From Diphasiastrum complanatum (taxonomy: Eukaryota > Streptophyta > Lycopodiopsida > Lycopodiales > Lycopodiaceae): DNA of 64,000 nt. Position 1 is the stretch's first letter; every line of letters begins with the position of its first letter. Of this stretch, positions 10,755-20,643 are shown piece after piece. The notes below the pieces were generated by a model. The model ran no database searches. It saw only the letters and a list, made by a program, of their open reading frames with translations, and was not told where the DNA came from. Where the stretch lies: assembly GCA_029204225.1 (NCBI GenBank), contig CM055096.1:28595995-28659994 (forward strand). The letters are read 5' to 3'. Both the position numbers and the translations under genes were made by a program.

Positions 10755-11330
10755 CTACGTTTGTTGCCAATTGATATCCTTTCCCTTCCCCTTCAAAAGG
10801 TCAGTCATCGGTATCGCAACTACTACGTGTCCCACGACGAATTGCCTATAATATCCAGAAAAAAAAACTTCCAACAAAAAACTTGCAATTCGGTATTTAG
10901 GCCAATTTAGAATTGCTGCCACTTTATCTGGATCCATCTTGATATTGTTTTTTGAGATTAGATGACCCAAATAGTTTATTTTCTTTGTAAAATACTCACA
11001 AATAGACCTTTTAGCTTATGCTTTTGCAACAACTTGAACACCTTCTTGAGATGCTTCAAATGCTGTTCTTTTGTTTTACTATAGACAAGTATGCCATTGA
11101 GAAAAACAACAACAAATTTATGAAGTCTCAATACGCTGTTCAAGGCCATGAAAGTCACTGGAGTGTTATTAAGCCCAAATAACATTACCTTAGAATTGTA
11201 ATGGCCTTGGTATGTTCTAAAAGCTGTTTTATGAATGTCGTTCGATCTAATTGGGACTTAATCATACCCTTCATAAATCTATTTTGTCAAAATATTTTGT
11301 GCCTCCAAGTTGGTCAAACAGCTTCCCTAG
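10755..11330 (-). pseudogene. gypsy reverse transcriptase remnant
   Basis: It begins near 11330 with LGGTKYFDKIDL, then LFGLNNTPVTFMALN, then FLNGILVYSKTKEQHLKHL and, after a frame change, MGHLISKNNIKMDPDKV. The catalytic Asp-Asp is Asn-Gly, so it could not work even if the frames were open. Its start abuts an integrase fragment of another gypsy copy, an impossible order for one intact element. Confidence 0.8.
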
Positions 11331-11334
11331 CCAC

Positions 11335-11709
11335 CTACAACATTTCCTGCATATCATGCAAGAAATCTGCTGCAGATTGAACCTTGAGACCTTTGAGTCT
11401 AACAGAGATAGGGGAACGAGGCTGGAAGCCGTACAAGAGCATAAAAGGACTAAAATCAACGGCAGAATGCTTCATACTATTGTATGCGAACTCAACCATT
11501 GCGAGATACTTTTCCCAATCTGATTGTCGCCTGGAAACATATGCGCGAAGCATATCTTCCATCGACTGGTTGACACGTTCGATCTGACCATCGGTTTCTG
11601 GGTGATCCGTAGACGATAGACTTAAGGTAGTTTCCAGTCTTTCAAAGACTGCCTGCCAGAACTTGCCAGTGAACTTCGAATCACGATCACTAACAATATC
11701 GTTCGGCAA
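11335..11709 (-). pseudogene. gypsy integrase core, second copy
   Basis: The 124-codon frame has the second catalytic Asp (IVSDRDSKFTGKFW), the Glu region (HPETDGQIERVNQSMEDMLR) and the post-core motif (AYNSMKHSAVDFSPFMLLYG). It is well preserved compared with its neighbours. It ends at DMQEML, right against the RT start of the other copy. A similar DFLHDMQEML reading occurs at 34.3 kb. Confidence 0.85.
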
Positions 11710-11759
11710 ACCCTTGACTAGTAAAACTCAAGAGGCCCATGGTGAGTTACTAGATTGAA

Positions 11760-12365
11760 TCTGACCCTTTCTAAGATATTCTAGGATCTGTCGAGAAATT
11801 TCTTTATTTTCCTCAAAAACTTAATCTTTATAGTGGCTTAGAAATGGGTGTAGTACCAAGGTTAGGTCTAAGGCATGTTCTACTTCCCTACTAGGTGGAA
11901 AGCCATCAGGCAAATCCTCTAGAAAACATTTTTAAACTCTGTATCTACAAACTGAGTATTTAAATTACACAAGCAATTGTCTAAAATAAAATGCAACTCA
12001 CAAAGAAGTACCTGACAATTGTCATCCTCAAGGAGTGGTCTAAACTCTGAATTGCAACTAAGTGGTTTCTCAGGCAGGTCGTGCTCGCCATTTTGCTCCA
12101 CCAACTTCCTAGCCTGCTTAAAAGAGATAGTGTTTGTCAGATAACTTCTTTGAGGGTTAGTCCTAAACGGTAAGAACCAATCAAGGATGTCTACTTCAAG
12201 GTTATTGATCATGGTTTCCCATACTTGCTTATCCCATCTTTTAGCTAAGGAAACGATATACTTGTGTTGATTGGGACTCTCATGCAGCTTTAAATAGTAA
12301 GATTATGTGTAGCACCATCGTCAACCATTACGTTGTTGGTTTTATCGCCAATTTTACCTCGCATG
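11760..12365 (-). pseudogene. gypsy protease region
   Basis: Around 12290-12330 the minus strand reads VMVDDGATHNL, the protease active-site word (normally Asp-Gly-Gly or Asp-Ser-Gly followed by Ala-Thr-His-Asn). The 97-codon frame 11919-12212 follows and would be the protease-RT linker (RTNPQRSYLTNTISFKQARK). Stops interrupt the protease itself. RT of this copy is missing before the integrase fragment at 11709. Confidence 0.6.
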
Positions 12366-12529
12366 CGAAGTAAGTCATGAGGCCCGAAAGTAGACTCTCT
12401 TTGAGCATAGATGAGAATAATTGGCAACTATTGTTTACATCCTCATGGAAGATTTTCACTTCAGCAACTGAAGAGGTGGCAGGGAAGCTGATGGTCTATA
12501 CCGAATGGATATGTTGGGCAATAGATTTG

Positions 12530-13118
12530 CCTGAACCTGTGGATTTCCACGGCCTCTTTGCACACTACTTAGCCCTGTGGCCCTTCCCCATTCAAACAAA
12601 ACACATGTTTTCTTTTATTCTTTAGTATAAATCTCCAGCTTCAATGATCTTGTTTTTTTGTTTATTCTTGTTAGATTTGTCAATTTTTTTTTTCTTACTT
12701 ATAAACTTTGACTCATTAGGTGTAGTTTCTATTGACCTTAGATTGGTTTTCCTATGCCCTATCGAATCATCATAAATTTGGGGGAACTTTCTTGATGGCT
12801 TGTTTAAGAGTTTTAGGGGAGTTTGTTGAACCTCCACTTTATACTCTTCTCACAAACCACTTATAAAGCCCCTTATTTTTTGATAATCGTCTATGTTTTT
12901 TAGTACAAGCACAACTTGCCTATAACCAGAGCTATACCGGAGAAGCGTGCCTAGCTTTTTCCAGGCCTCCTAGGCTCGCTCAAGTTCTTTGTTTAGAACG
13001 AACTCCTCTAAGAAGGCCTCCTAATTCCTGCCAGGTCTTGGGGGTCTGTTCAAAGGCTCAGAGGTTAAGCCACCACTTATAGGCCATTTAGCCTAGGGAA
13101 AGACTAGCTTCAACGACT
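12530..13118 (-). pseudogene. gypsy gag, downstream part
   Basis: Minus-strand frames with several stops read YKWWLNL, TPKTWQELGGLL, EEFVLNKELERA, YSSGYRQVVLVLKN and EEYKVEVQQTPLKLLN, the usual order of a gypsy gag core. A degraded CCHC knuckle is suggested near 12560-12610. The frame 12622-12837 is its Lys-rich tail. Gag is interrupted by the LTR at 13119-13503. Confidence 0.65.
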
Positions 13119-13503
13119 TTGATAGAATTCAGAAATCGGAGTAAACTAATCTTATTAGTACTCACACAAAACATCAATCACAAGAGGAAGAAGATGGACT
13201 GCAAGAAGCTATGCTTCATAAACTGGAAATTGAGATAACAATGGAGGTGGGCGCCCATCTGCTCTTATGGAGTCTGCCCAAAACAAAAGCAAAAGCTATC
13301 CTTCTACAATAGCAATTGGAATGCTAATTATGAAGTCTTAACAATAGAAATCTATGCTATCTTAGTTAAAATAGATTTCTATACTATTCTAGCAAAATTG
13401 GTACTTATACTATAAATAGAAGTACCTATACTAAAAATAGAAATAGGCCTTCTAGCACGTAGGCTGGCCTCTATGAATAATTAATTAACCATTAATTCCT
13501 AAC
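13119..13503 (+). repeat. solo LTR in gypsy gag
   Basis: The block starts TGATAGAATTC and ends GGAATT-like sequence running into CCTAACA, so the ends are imperfect inverted repeats. CGACT flanks both sides as a 5-bp target duplication, one base off on the left. A TATA box, CTATAAATAG, at about 13409 suggests plus orientation. There is no internal region, so it is a solo LTR of about 385 bp. Confidence 0.6.
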
Positions 13504-14000
13504 ACGACTCTCAGCTCATTAGGTGTATGAATATCCCTCCATTTACTAAGGAAGATTTGTGAGATGTTAGTGTCATGGTCCTTTTCGTCCCTATGAAATG
13601 CAGTGGGCCTTAAATTTTTAAATAAGGTTGGTCTTAGTTTAAGGACCAACTCGTTGGTTAAGTCCGTTAACTTAGAGTGCGACGGAGGGTGTCTAGCCTC
13701 GACATTAGGTTGATGAATGGCAACCATAGATCGTATCATATTGACTAAGTTTGTCATGGCCTCTAAGTTTGCAAAGAAGAGTGCCCTAGGTCAACTTTGA
13801 TTTTGCTAGAAAATTGGCTACTACACAAGGGGGTGAAGAAGTGGTAGCTTGTGGGTCTAGGTGAGAGAATAATGGGTGTGGAGGGGATGGTGTCAAGCGT
13901 GGTGGCGTAGTTGGTCCAAGTTTGGAGATTAGTAATAGCGTCGGATACCCTGTTGTCCTTCTGTGAATGTTGTACTAGCTGAAGTTGAAAGGAGTGCAAA
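13504..14000 (-). pseudogene. gypsy gag, upstream part
   Basis: Two adjoining frames (13485-13757 and 13763-13999) lie where the N-terminal half of gag is expected. They carry SKLTDLTNELVLKL and LQLVQHSQKDNRVSDAI but no strong motif. Assignment rests on position and on continuity with the gag core beyond the solo LTR. Confidence 0.4.
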
Positions 14001-14440
14001 ATGTTTGGCTACCTCGGGTGCTTTTCCTTTGTAAGCTGATGTGTAAGGGAGTTCTTGAGACACGAGTTTAGCAGCCAATAAGGCTCATGTGGATGCTGTG
14101 ACGAGAAAGGTTCCAAAAATTTGAAGGTTTCCAACATCTTACAAAACATGGTTTCATTCTTTTGGGCACTTAACCAAAGCATCTGCACATTCCAATAAGA
14201 GAACTAGTGTACTAAGCCCTGCATTTCAAAGAAAAGCTCTTAAGTTTTCACATTTGTGCTTGAACATGATTCGATACTTAAGTACTTACACTTCAAGCAC
14301 CTGCACATTCCATCAAGTGCATTAGAGCAATAAGTATTACAATCCAAAGACATTCACATTTTGTACTCATTAGTAAAGATGCCAATATACCTCATGTGAG
14401 GAATTTACATGATTAGGCATAGGGCTAAGCATCTATACAT
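14001..14440. other. no clear feature
   Basis: AT-rich sequence, possibly the leader of the minus-strand gypsy element. There are short repeats of the CACATTCCA type near 14181-14325 but no gene. Confidence 0.35.
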
Positions 14441-14469
14441 GTGGCAAGTGCCACATCACACTTAGAAGT

Positions 14470-14530
14470 CAAATTACATCAATCTAGTCAAGCTAGAATT
14501 GTGAAATTTTAATTATAGACTTTCAACTTT
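14470..14530 (-). repeat. short copia 3'-end match
   Basis: The word GTCAAGCTAGAATTGTGAAA here also occurs at about 56006-56026, where it spans the pol stop codon of a minus-strand copia element. It marks an old fragment of the same or a related family. Confidence 0.45.
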
Positions 14531-14589
14531 TTAGAAATGCAATTTTTACCAATGTATCCATTATTATACTATGATAGTTTTATTGGTAA

Positions 14590-14660
14590 AGGTCAGCTCT
14601 ATGGAAGAGCATTAGACTAGTAAGTTCCCAAAGGCAAGTCCTGAAGCTCCACACAGATGA
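14590..14660 (+). repeat. degenerate tRNA-like sequence
   Basis: CAGCTCTATGGAAGAGC followed by ATTAGACTAGTAAGT resembles the D-arm and anticodon part of a tRNA, but the T-arm (AAGTCCTGAAGCTCC) is degraded. It is followed by repeated CTGTCTAC words. It is probably a dead SINE head and not a tRNA gene. Confidence 0.3.
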
Positions 14661-14801
14661 ACTTCAACTGGTCTACAGTCTACAGTTCATTTCTGTCTAC
14701 CATCTACTGTCTGCTGTCTACTGTGTACTGATCTTCTGTTTGCTGTGCATTTCTGTGTACTGTTCCATTGTTGCCAACTTCATTGCAGTCACTCATTGAC
14801 A

Positions 14802-15248
14802 TCATAAGTTTACCACCACACTCACATTAATGACCCACACATGTTTGCTAGCCTCAAGGTTGGAGCTTAGTATCACCCTTTTTATGAACGGGGAGGTTAA
14901 GTGCCCAATCTTAATATAATTGAGTTTTTCCAGACCTAGTAATAGCTTGACTCTATACATTAGTGCTTCGATCTGGGCACTTGGATAACTGACAAATGTA
15001 TACATCCAGAATGTATTGGGGTACATGACCATTGACGTTATACTTGACTTTTGAGCTCCCAATATACATTCAATGCATGACACAAGAAATCTGATAACAA
15101 AATTCAGTGGAAATACAAGAACATTGCAGATACTAAAAGTATGAAATACTGATTTCACATGTGCAGAGTGAAAGTGTAACAATGCAACTCTCTGAAAAAC
15201 AGCTCCCAGAAAGGCTGGAATGGGCCCAGGGATTAAGGGGACTTTCAA
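14802..15248 (-). other. unrecognised 148-codon frame, probably chance
   Basis: A hydrophobic peptide frame without a recognisable motif or splice context. It lies just upstream of the SINE and the bZIP gene. I do not regard it as a gene. Confidence 0.15.
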
Positions 15249-15292
15249 ATAATTTAATTCAGATATTCTTAATGTTCCACAGTTAAGAAATG

Positions 15293-15382
15293 CTTCTTGG
15301 TTTCCAAGGGGAGGCTCGAACCTGAGACCAAAGAAACTTTGGATGTCAAGCTAACCAACTAAGACAACCCCGTTGGGTCACA
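15293..15382 (-). mobile_element. tRNA-derived SINE, ~90 bp, with 12-bp target duplication
   Basis: The minus strand has an A-box-like TTAGTTGGTTAGCTTG and, 40 bases after its start, a B-box GGTTCGAGCCTCCCC, the two parts of a Pol III promoter. The perfect 12-bp direct repeat AGTTAAGAAATG flanks it at 15281-15292 and 15383-15394, showing it was inserted by retroposition. It is very short with no A-rich tail, so it may be truncated at its 3' end. It lies about 0.7 kb upstream of the bZIP coding region. Confidence 0.8.
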
Positions 15383-15394
15383 AGTTAAGAAATG

Positions 15395-16098
15395 GAACAC
15401 TTTGTACCAGAAGGAAGGGGTATTATTGGTATGTGTATATACAGAAACATATGTGTATTATGCAGACGTAGTTCCACTGGGAGCTGTCATTCCACATGCC
15501 ATTCGGATCGTTCTATATTTTGTATGGAACTTAGTTCTGTACACGTAAATAGTTGGTCCTTGTCTGTGAACGGTACTGTTTATATAAATTTGGTGATCGG
15601 TATCTAAAAACACAGGCTTGACAAAAACTTAACTGATTGATTTAGTCAGCACGTCCTACCTGGATATGAGAATCATAGTGCGGGAATGCTTTCTACCTCA
15701 GCAACATAAAACCTGTCAAAAGAGTGATATGTTCTTATAGGAACAGTATCTAAGAGAATATCCAAGATGGGGAAGTGAGTGCTCACATAAGCAGCACTAA
15801 AACAAGAAAATTGATTCGGTTGTGGCATTGAAATATTTTCTATTGTCGGTATTGCCCATGACTAGTTACATCTGCTATACCGTATTGTCTTATAAGCTGT
15901 GTGTAGCCTTATCATGGCTTTTCTGCATATGTCAACATAACATGCCCTTAATGCTATCATCAGCTTGTTGTTTACAGTTTGTCACTTAAGTATTGTTCCT
16001 TCAAAACCTTACTGGTTGTTTTACTACTTTGCAGATTATATTGGAAGTTTGATGTGAAATCTCACTTTGCAAGGAGCATACCAGTTTAACTTTTGCAG
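15395..16098 (+). promoter_or_regulatory. bZIP upstream and probable 5' UTR/intron
   Basis: This AT-rich stretch lies between the SINE and the first coding exon. Two acceptor-like TTTGCAG words occur at about 16028-16034 and 16092-16098, so a 5' UTR intron is likely. No single TATA box or transcription start can be chosen. Confidence 0.4.
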
Positions 16099-16115
16099 CT
16101 TTGCCAGATTCAGAA

Positions 16116-18084
16116 ATGTTGAATCAGGGGAAAGGGCGACCTCAATATGGGGCAATTTCAAAGAGTCTGACCCATCTTCCTCCCAAAAGTCCATTTTTTG
16201 CGACGAGTTCTGCTCATCTTGATTCCTTTCCTGGATCTCGCAAAGGTCACTTACGTTCTTCAATTCATGATGTTGGATATGAAAAATATGAGAATGATTC
16301 TGAGATAATTCCTCCAACTGAGCCTTCATGGTTAAACGAGCTGCTTGATTCTCCCAAGGTTTCTCAAAGAAGGTTTTCTCATCGACGATCTGCTAGTGAT
16401 ACGGTTGCTTTTCTAGAGGCTCCTAGTAACTTCACCAAAATTGGTGGCATTGCTGAAGAGGATGAGTTTACTTCTCCTAGCAAACCCCCTGCAAGGCTTA
16501 GGGGTTCTTTGGATTTCGACCGACTTGATGAGGAGCAATTTGCGCATATGTTTTCTCATCTGGAACTTGTTGAGAACCTTCCTTGCAAAGATGAGCGTAT
16601 TTTCAGTCAAGCACATAAGGCAGCCACTACAGGAGTCAGTAGGTCTACATCTCAAAGTTGGACACCGGAGTCAAAAATGATTTCTTCTAATTTTGATGCT
16701 TCTACCTCTGAACTGAAAAATTACTGCCTGGATGTGTTTCATGAAGACATGAAAGCAGCGAGAGGAAGGTGTGTGAATGGTGGACCTGAAGTTGAAAGAG
16801 CTAGAGTTGGAGAGAGCTATGATAGTGACCAGTTGCTAACAAGCTGGGACACTGATGTTGATCCGGAACTACAGCAACCTAAACGGTGAGTTAGGTGTTA
16901 CTGTAACTTAAATTTTGACTCTTATCTACACGTAAAGTATGGTTGATTGCAGATTGCATTTTTCTGTTTGATTCTGGAATGTTAGGGATCCATAAGAAAG
17001 CTAATACAATCAGGTCTCTCTCTTGTTCTAGACGTTTTTTGGGTTTTTCTTAATATAGAATCTAGATACAGGTCTGAAGAAATATGAAAAAGTTTGAGCT
17101 ATTTTGGAGGAATCTCTAGGAAAATTGAGATTTTTGAAGTTACTTCTTATCATGGTATTCTTTTGGTGTTGGAGTGGAAGTCACCATCAGAGAGGACTTA
17201 ATATTCTGGGTATTTCTTTCTTCAATTGACAGTCTATCAAATAGGCAGTCTGCTCAGCGTTCTCGAGTGCGTAAGCTCCAGTACATTGCAGAACTTGAAA
17301 GAAGAGTCAACGTCCTTCAGGTCTATAAGCAATCTGATTTTATGTAATTTTGGTTACTGGGATTGGGAAATCGATAGTGAGGGAAAGAATGTAGCAGAGG
17401 CCAATTTGGTTTCTCTTTCTATAATGACTTATATAAAGGACCATGAATTTGTTTTCCTTATCCTTGCAACTCAGTTCATCTTAGATCTCCTTAGCTCCTG
17501 CTCGTACTCTTATGCTACAGACTGAGGTCTCAAATCTCTCTCTTCAAGTCACCTATCTGGATCATCAACGAACAGTGTTGAGTGCTGACAATAAAGCTTT
17601 GAAGCAGAGAATAACTGGAGTTCTGAAGGATAAACAATTCAAGGACGGTGGGTAGTTTAATATAGCCTGGTTATATGTCAATGCTTATTCCAGTTCTAAA
17701 GTTGTTGGGGCGCCTTTCTATTTAGACATACTAGCATGATTTTTTTTCTGGAATTAGTTGCATGGGGAGTATAGTTTTGCTAGTTCTAATCAGTGTCTTC
17801 ATTTTGCAGCTCACATTGAAGTAATGAAGAAGGAAAGTCAGAAATTGAGGATGATTCTGTATCAACAAAAAAGTCAGCTAGTGTCACACCTACAACAGCA
17901 AGTCTCAGGGTCTGAACTTAATGCTGGACTGTTGCAAAATAAGGAAACATCACCGGTCACCGATGCTTTTGTAAGGCTTGTAAAAGCTTCGAGCATAGCA
18001 CCGAACACACAAGGAATCGGTGTGGCAAAAGGCTGGGCTGGTAACAAAGTATCTGCGGTAATGAATGCCATGCCCTCCAGTTGA
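16116..18084 (+). CDS. bZIP transcription factor, group E-like
   Basis: Coding exons are 16116-16885, 17233-17320, 17521-17647 and 17810-18084, all with GT-AG introns and matching phases, giving 419 residues from the first in-frame ATG. An in-frame stop at 16050 and an acceptor at 16098 leave open an upstream first exon. The Ser-rich N-terminal half has LPPKSPFFATSS, PSWLNELLDSP and HRRSASDTVAFLEAP, words shared with the Arabidopsis At1g58110/At4g06598 type. The basic region is NRQSAQRSRVRKLQYIAEL, with invariant Asn260 and Arg268 (N-x7-R). Leu278, 285, 292, 299, 306 and 313 form a perfect heptad zipper, and a second coiled segment follows (HIEVMKKESQKLRMIL). The product should bind DNA as a nuclear dimer, as bZIP34 and bZIP61 do. 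It looks intact; targets are unknown. Confidence 0.93.
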
Positions 18085-18790
18085 AACTTGGCTGGAAATG
18101 GCAAGAGCTTGGAGGCAACAGTTTTCTCATCAGATTTCATGGTTAAAAACCCTTGAAAAGTGTAGTTAATGAATGATGTAACAGGCTAATGCTTGTTGCT
18201 TCTTGGTAATTTCAGGCAAGCTTGTTATGTTAGGAAACATTAGACATAGGAGGCTCCCACATGATCGAGTCCACTCGGAGGTTAATCTTGTATTTAGCTT
18301 ATGAGGCATTTCAGCTTGGAACATGGCAGTGATGAGGCCATGTTGCAGTTGCTGAGAAAACAGTTGTGACTGAATTGGCTCATTTTGTGCAATGATTTTC
18401 GAGGCTCATGGTAAAGTATGTCAGGCCAATTGGGATGATGTGATCTATGCTGTGAATTTACAGAAGCTAGCTAAGCTATAGGAGGGAATGTCGAAGAAGA
18501 CCATTCTTGGTGGCATCATAAAGTATGTGGTTAGTATTTTAGCCCACTTTGACATGCTCATATCATCTGGAAGCTTGTATAGAATTTCAGGTGTCAACAC
18601 TGCAGCTGCTGCTTGCTTTCATTGTTGTTTATCGTTCCTCCTTTACTTCACTCGAGCTCTGAAATGACATGCACTGTATTGAGGCATTTAAAATTTTGGT
18701 TTTCCTTGTGTTCCTTTCACTACTGAACATTCTCTCCACATTTAGTAAAAGTAATTTTATGTTTCATCTTTTTCTTCTATATATATGCAG
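18085..18790 (+). other. bZIP 3' UTR and downstream flank
   Basis: No ORF of note follows the stop codon. AT-rich T-runs lie near 18690-18780. The polyadenylation site cannot be placed. Confidence 0.35.
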
Positions 18791-19243
18791 CCCATGTTCT
18801 GGAACATGATCCGGGAACAAGGGTTAGGGTTTCCCAGATCGGAAATTTTTTCTAAATACTTGGAATTTTTTGCTTTTCCTTGAAATTTTTCTAGGGGAAT
18901 TGTCAAAAAAAATCAGCTTAGTAAATTATCAAAAAATTTAGTTCAATCTAAAATAAACTAATTGTGTAGCATAGACGCTGACCACGTTCCAGAACGCAAT
19001 TCAGATCGTGTTCCGGAGTTTAATCTGGTCAGAACATGATCCAGAAAACCCGAAAGTTTTCTATTTTTTTTTCTGTTTTTAGTTTTTAAAAAATTCTAAT
19101 GGTTTGGAATGTTTTAACTTTTTTAGTTGATTTTGAATGGTTTTTAATTAGCTTTCAATGCTTTTCAATGTTTTTCTTTCGTGTTTTTTATCTTTAGGTG
19201 ATTAGGTGGAAACAAAGTGTTCCAGATAGCGTTTCGGAATGTG
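18791..19243. mobile_element. possible inverted-repeat element related to the next one
   Basis: The left end has GTTCTGGAACATGATCCGGG and the right end, reverse complemented, has ATTCCGAAACGCTATCTGGA; the two are similar over about 24 bases with several mismatches. More GTTCCGGA-type words lie inside. No target duplication was found. A relation to the 19822-20635 element is suggested by the shared TTTCGGAA and CCAGAA words. Confidence 0.3.
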
Positions 19244-19813
19244 GATACCTATTTTGAACCTCTACAGATAGGTATCCATTCGTACCTATCTATGTTTGCA
19301 CTTACCTTTTGATAGAAACTATTTTTTAACCAAATGTTCACATCAGTTTACATTCATCTAGAACTTCCAAAGAAAAGTGAGAAAGTTCTAATACATTTGA
19401 AGCCAACAACAATCAAGCTGAAACCCCAAAAATCTGAAACTGGGATGTGCTCATCAGTCCTAAAAGCTCCAAGAAAGAAAGATGGTGTCTGGCACTAAGC
19501 ATGTGCCCTGACTTTGTACCTAGTCTTCAAAAGTGTCTTTCAAAATATCATACGTAGGAATTAGGAAAAGTGGTATGAAATCCTAACCAAATTGTATTGC
19601 ATATTATCTATCTATCTATATCTATAAAACTTTTTATGCTAACTATATATTCAAAAAATTTCCAGCCATTAATGTTTTTCCCTAAAAAAAAAAACCGGAA
19701 TGTGTTTGCAGCACATTTGTTTGCAACTAATGTGCATCTGAATTTAGAGTGGCTAGATTGTGAAGAATTGGCGGGATTCAATTTTCTATCTTTTTGGAAT
19801 AACTTAATCAGAA
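19244..19813. other. no gene; short TATC microsatellite
   Basis: AT-rich intergenic sequence. A TATC/TATA tract lies near 19603-19626. Confidence 0.4.
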
Positions 19814-19821
19814 CTTAGAAG

Positions 19822-20635
19822 CATAGTTGCACTCTGATTCCGAAACACAGTCCAGAAACGTGTTTCGGATTTTTAGTAGAAACGCTCAGAAATGTGTTTT
19901 TTTTTTTTTTTTGATTTCTTTTTGGGCAATATGGGTATCAGATGAAAGCTCTAATTAAGAGCATTATTACTGTGTAGTTTGCCGAATGTTTCGGGTACAG
20001 GATGGTCCAGTTTAGGTGCATTAATCCATGTTTGGGTTCTATCAAGGATAAAAATTCAAAACGAACCTCTAGCCTGTTCGTTACGATCACAGATGGTTCA
20101 AGTGGGACAAAGATAGAGAACCGTAGAGCAATTGTACCTCGCTTTTTGCTTCGGGGGGCACTCCCCCCCGATCCCCCCTGGACCCCCCCGGCGACAGTGG
20201 CATGGGGGGCGTTGCCCCCCCTGCAACCCATCATAGATAAGAATGGGGATCCAAATGTGCGCCGTAAGGGCCCAATATTTATGCCCCCAACTGTATGCAC
20301 ATTGCACTCATATCTCCAGTGAAATGATTGCAAAAGTGATCATCATCCATAGAATTGATAGCACAAACTGTAGCATTAACAATTACTGAGAACCAGAGCA
20401 AATAACAACCAAATAGCTACTGAAAATAAGATCTGTTTGTGCCCTATCTACTGCACTTCTAGGAGGCAAAACGTTGGTTTGACCATTGCTCCCCTAAAAA
20501 AATTTCAACCATAAGCTATTTTTCCAAAATAAAATTAAAAAAAAAAACGTTTCGGCTTCAGAAACGCGTTTCGGAGAATTGCGGTTCGCGAAACGCGAAC
20601 TCAGCCCAGCGAAACGCGTTTTGCTGCAACTATGA
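19822..20635. mobile_element. non-autonomous hAT-like transposon (~814 bp)
   Basis: Both ends carry CATAGTTGCA in inverted orientation (19822-19831 and 20625-20634). Flanking 8-bp sequences CTTAGAAG and TTCAGAAG agree at 6 of 8 positions, the size of a hAT target duplication. The inner ends are rich in AAACGCGTTTCGG-type palindromes, and the middle has a C/G-rich block at 20150-20230 with repeated GGGGGG and CCCCCC runs that can form a strong stem. Two frames of about 106 and 131 codons cover the middle on opposite strands but show no transposase motif. Confidence 0.65.
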
Positions 20636-20643
20636 TTCAGAAG

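Noticed and set aside
14588-14660. tRNA gene
   Set aside because: The T-arm and acceptor stem are broken, so it is listed only as a degraded tRNA-like sequence.
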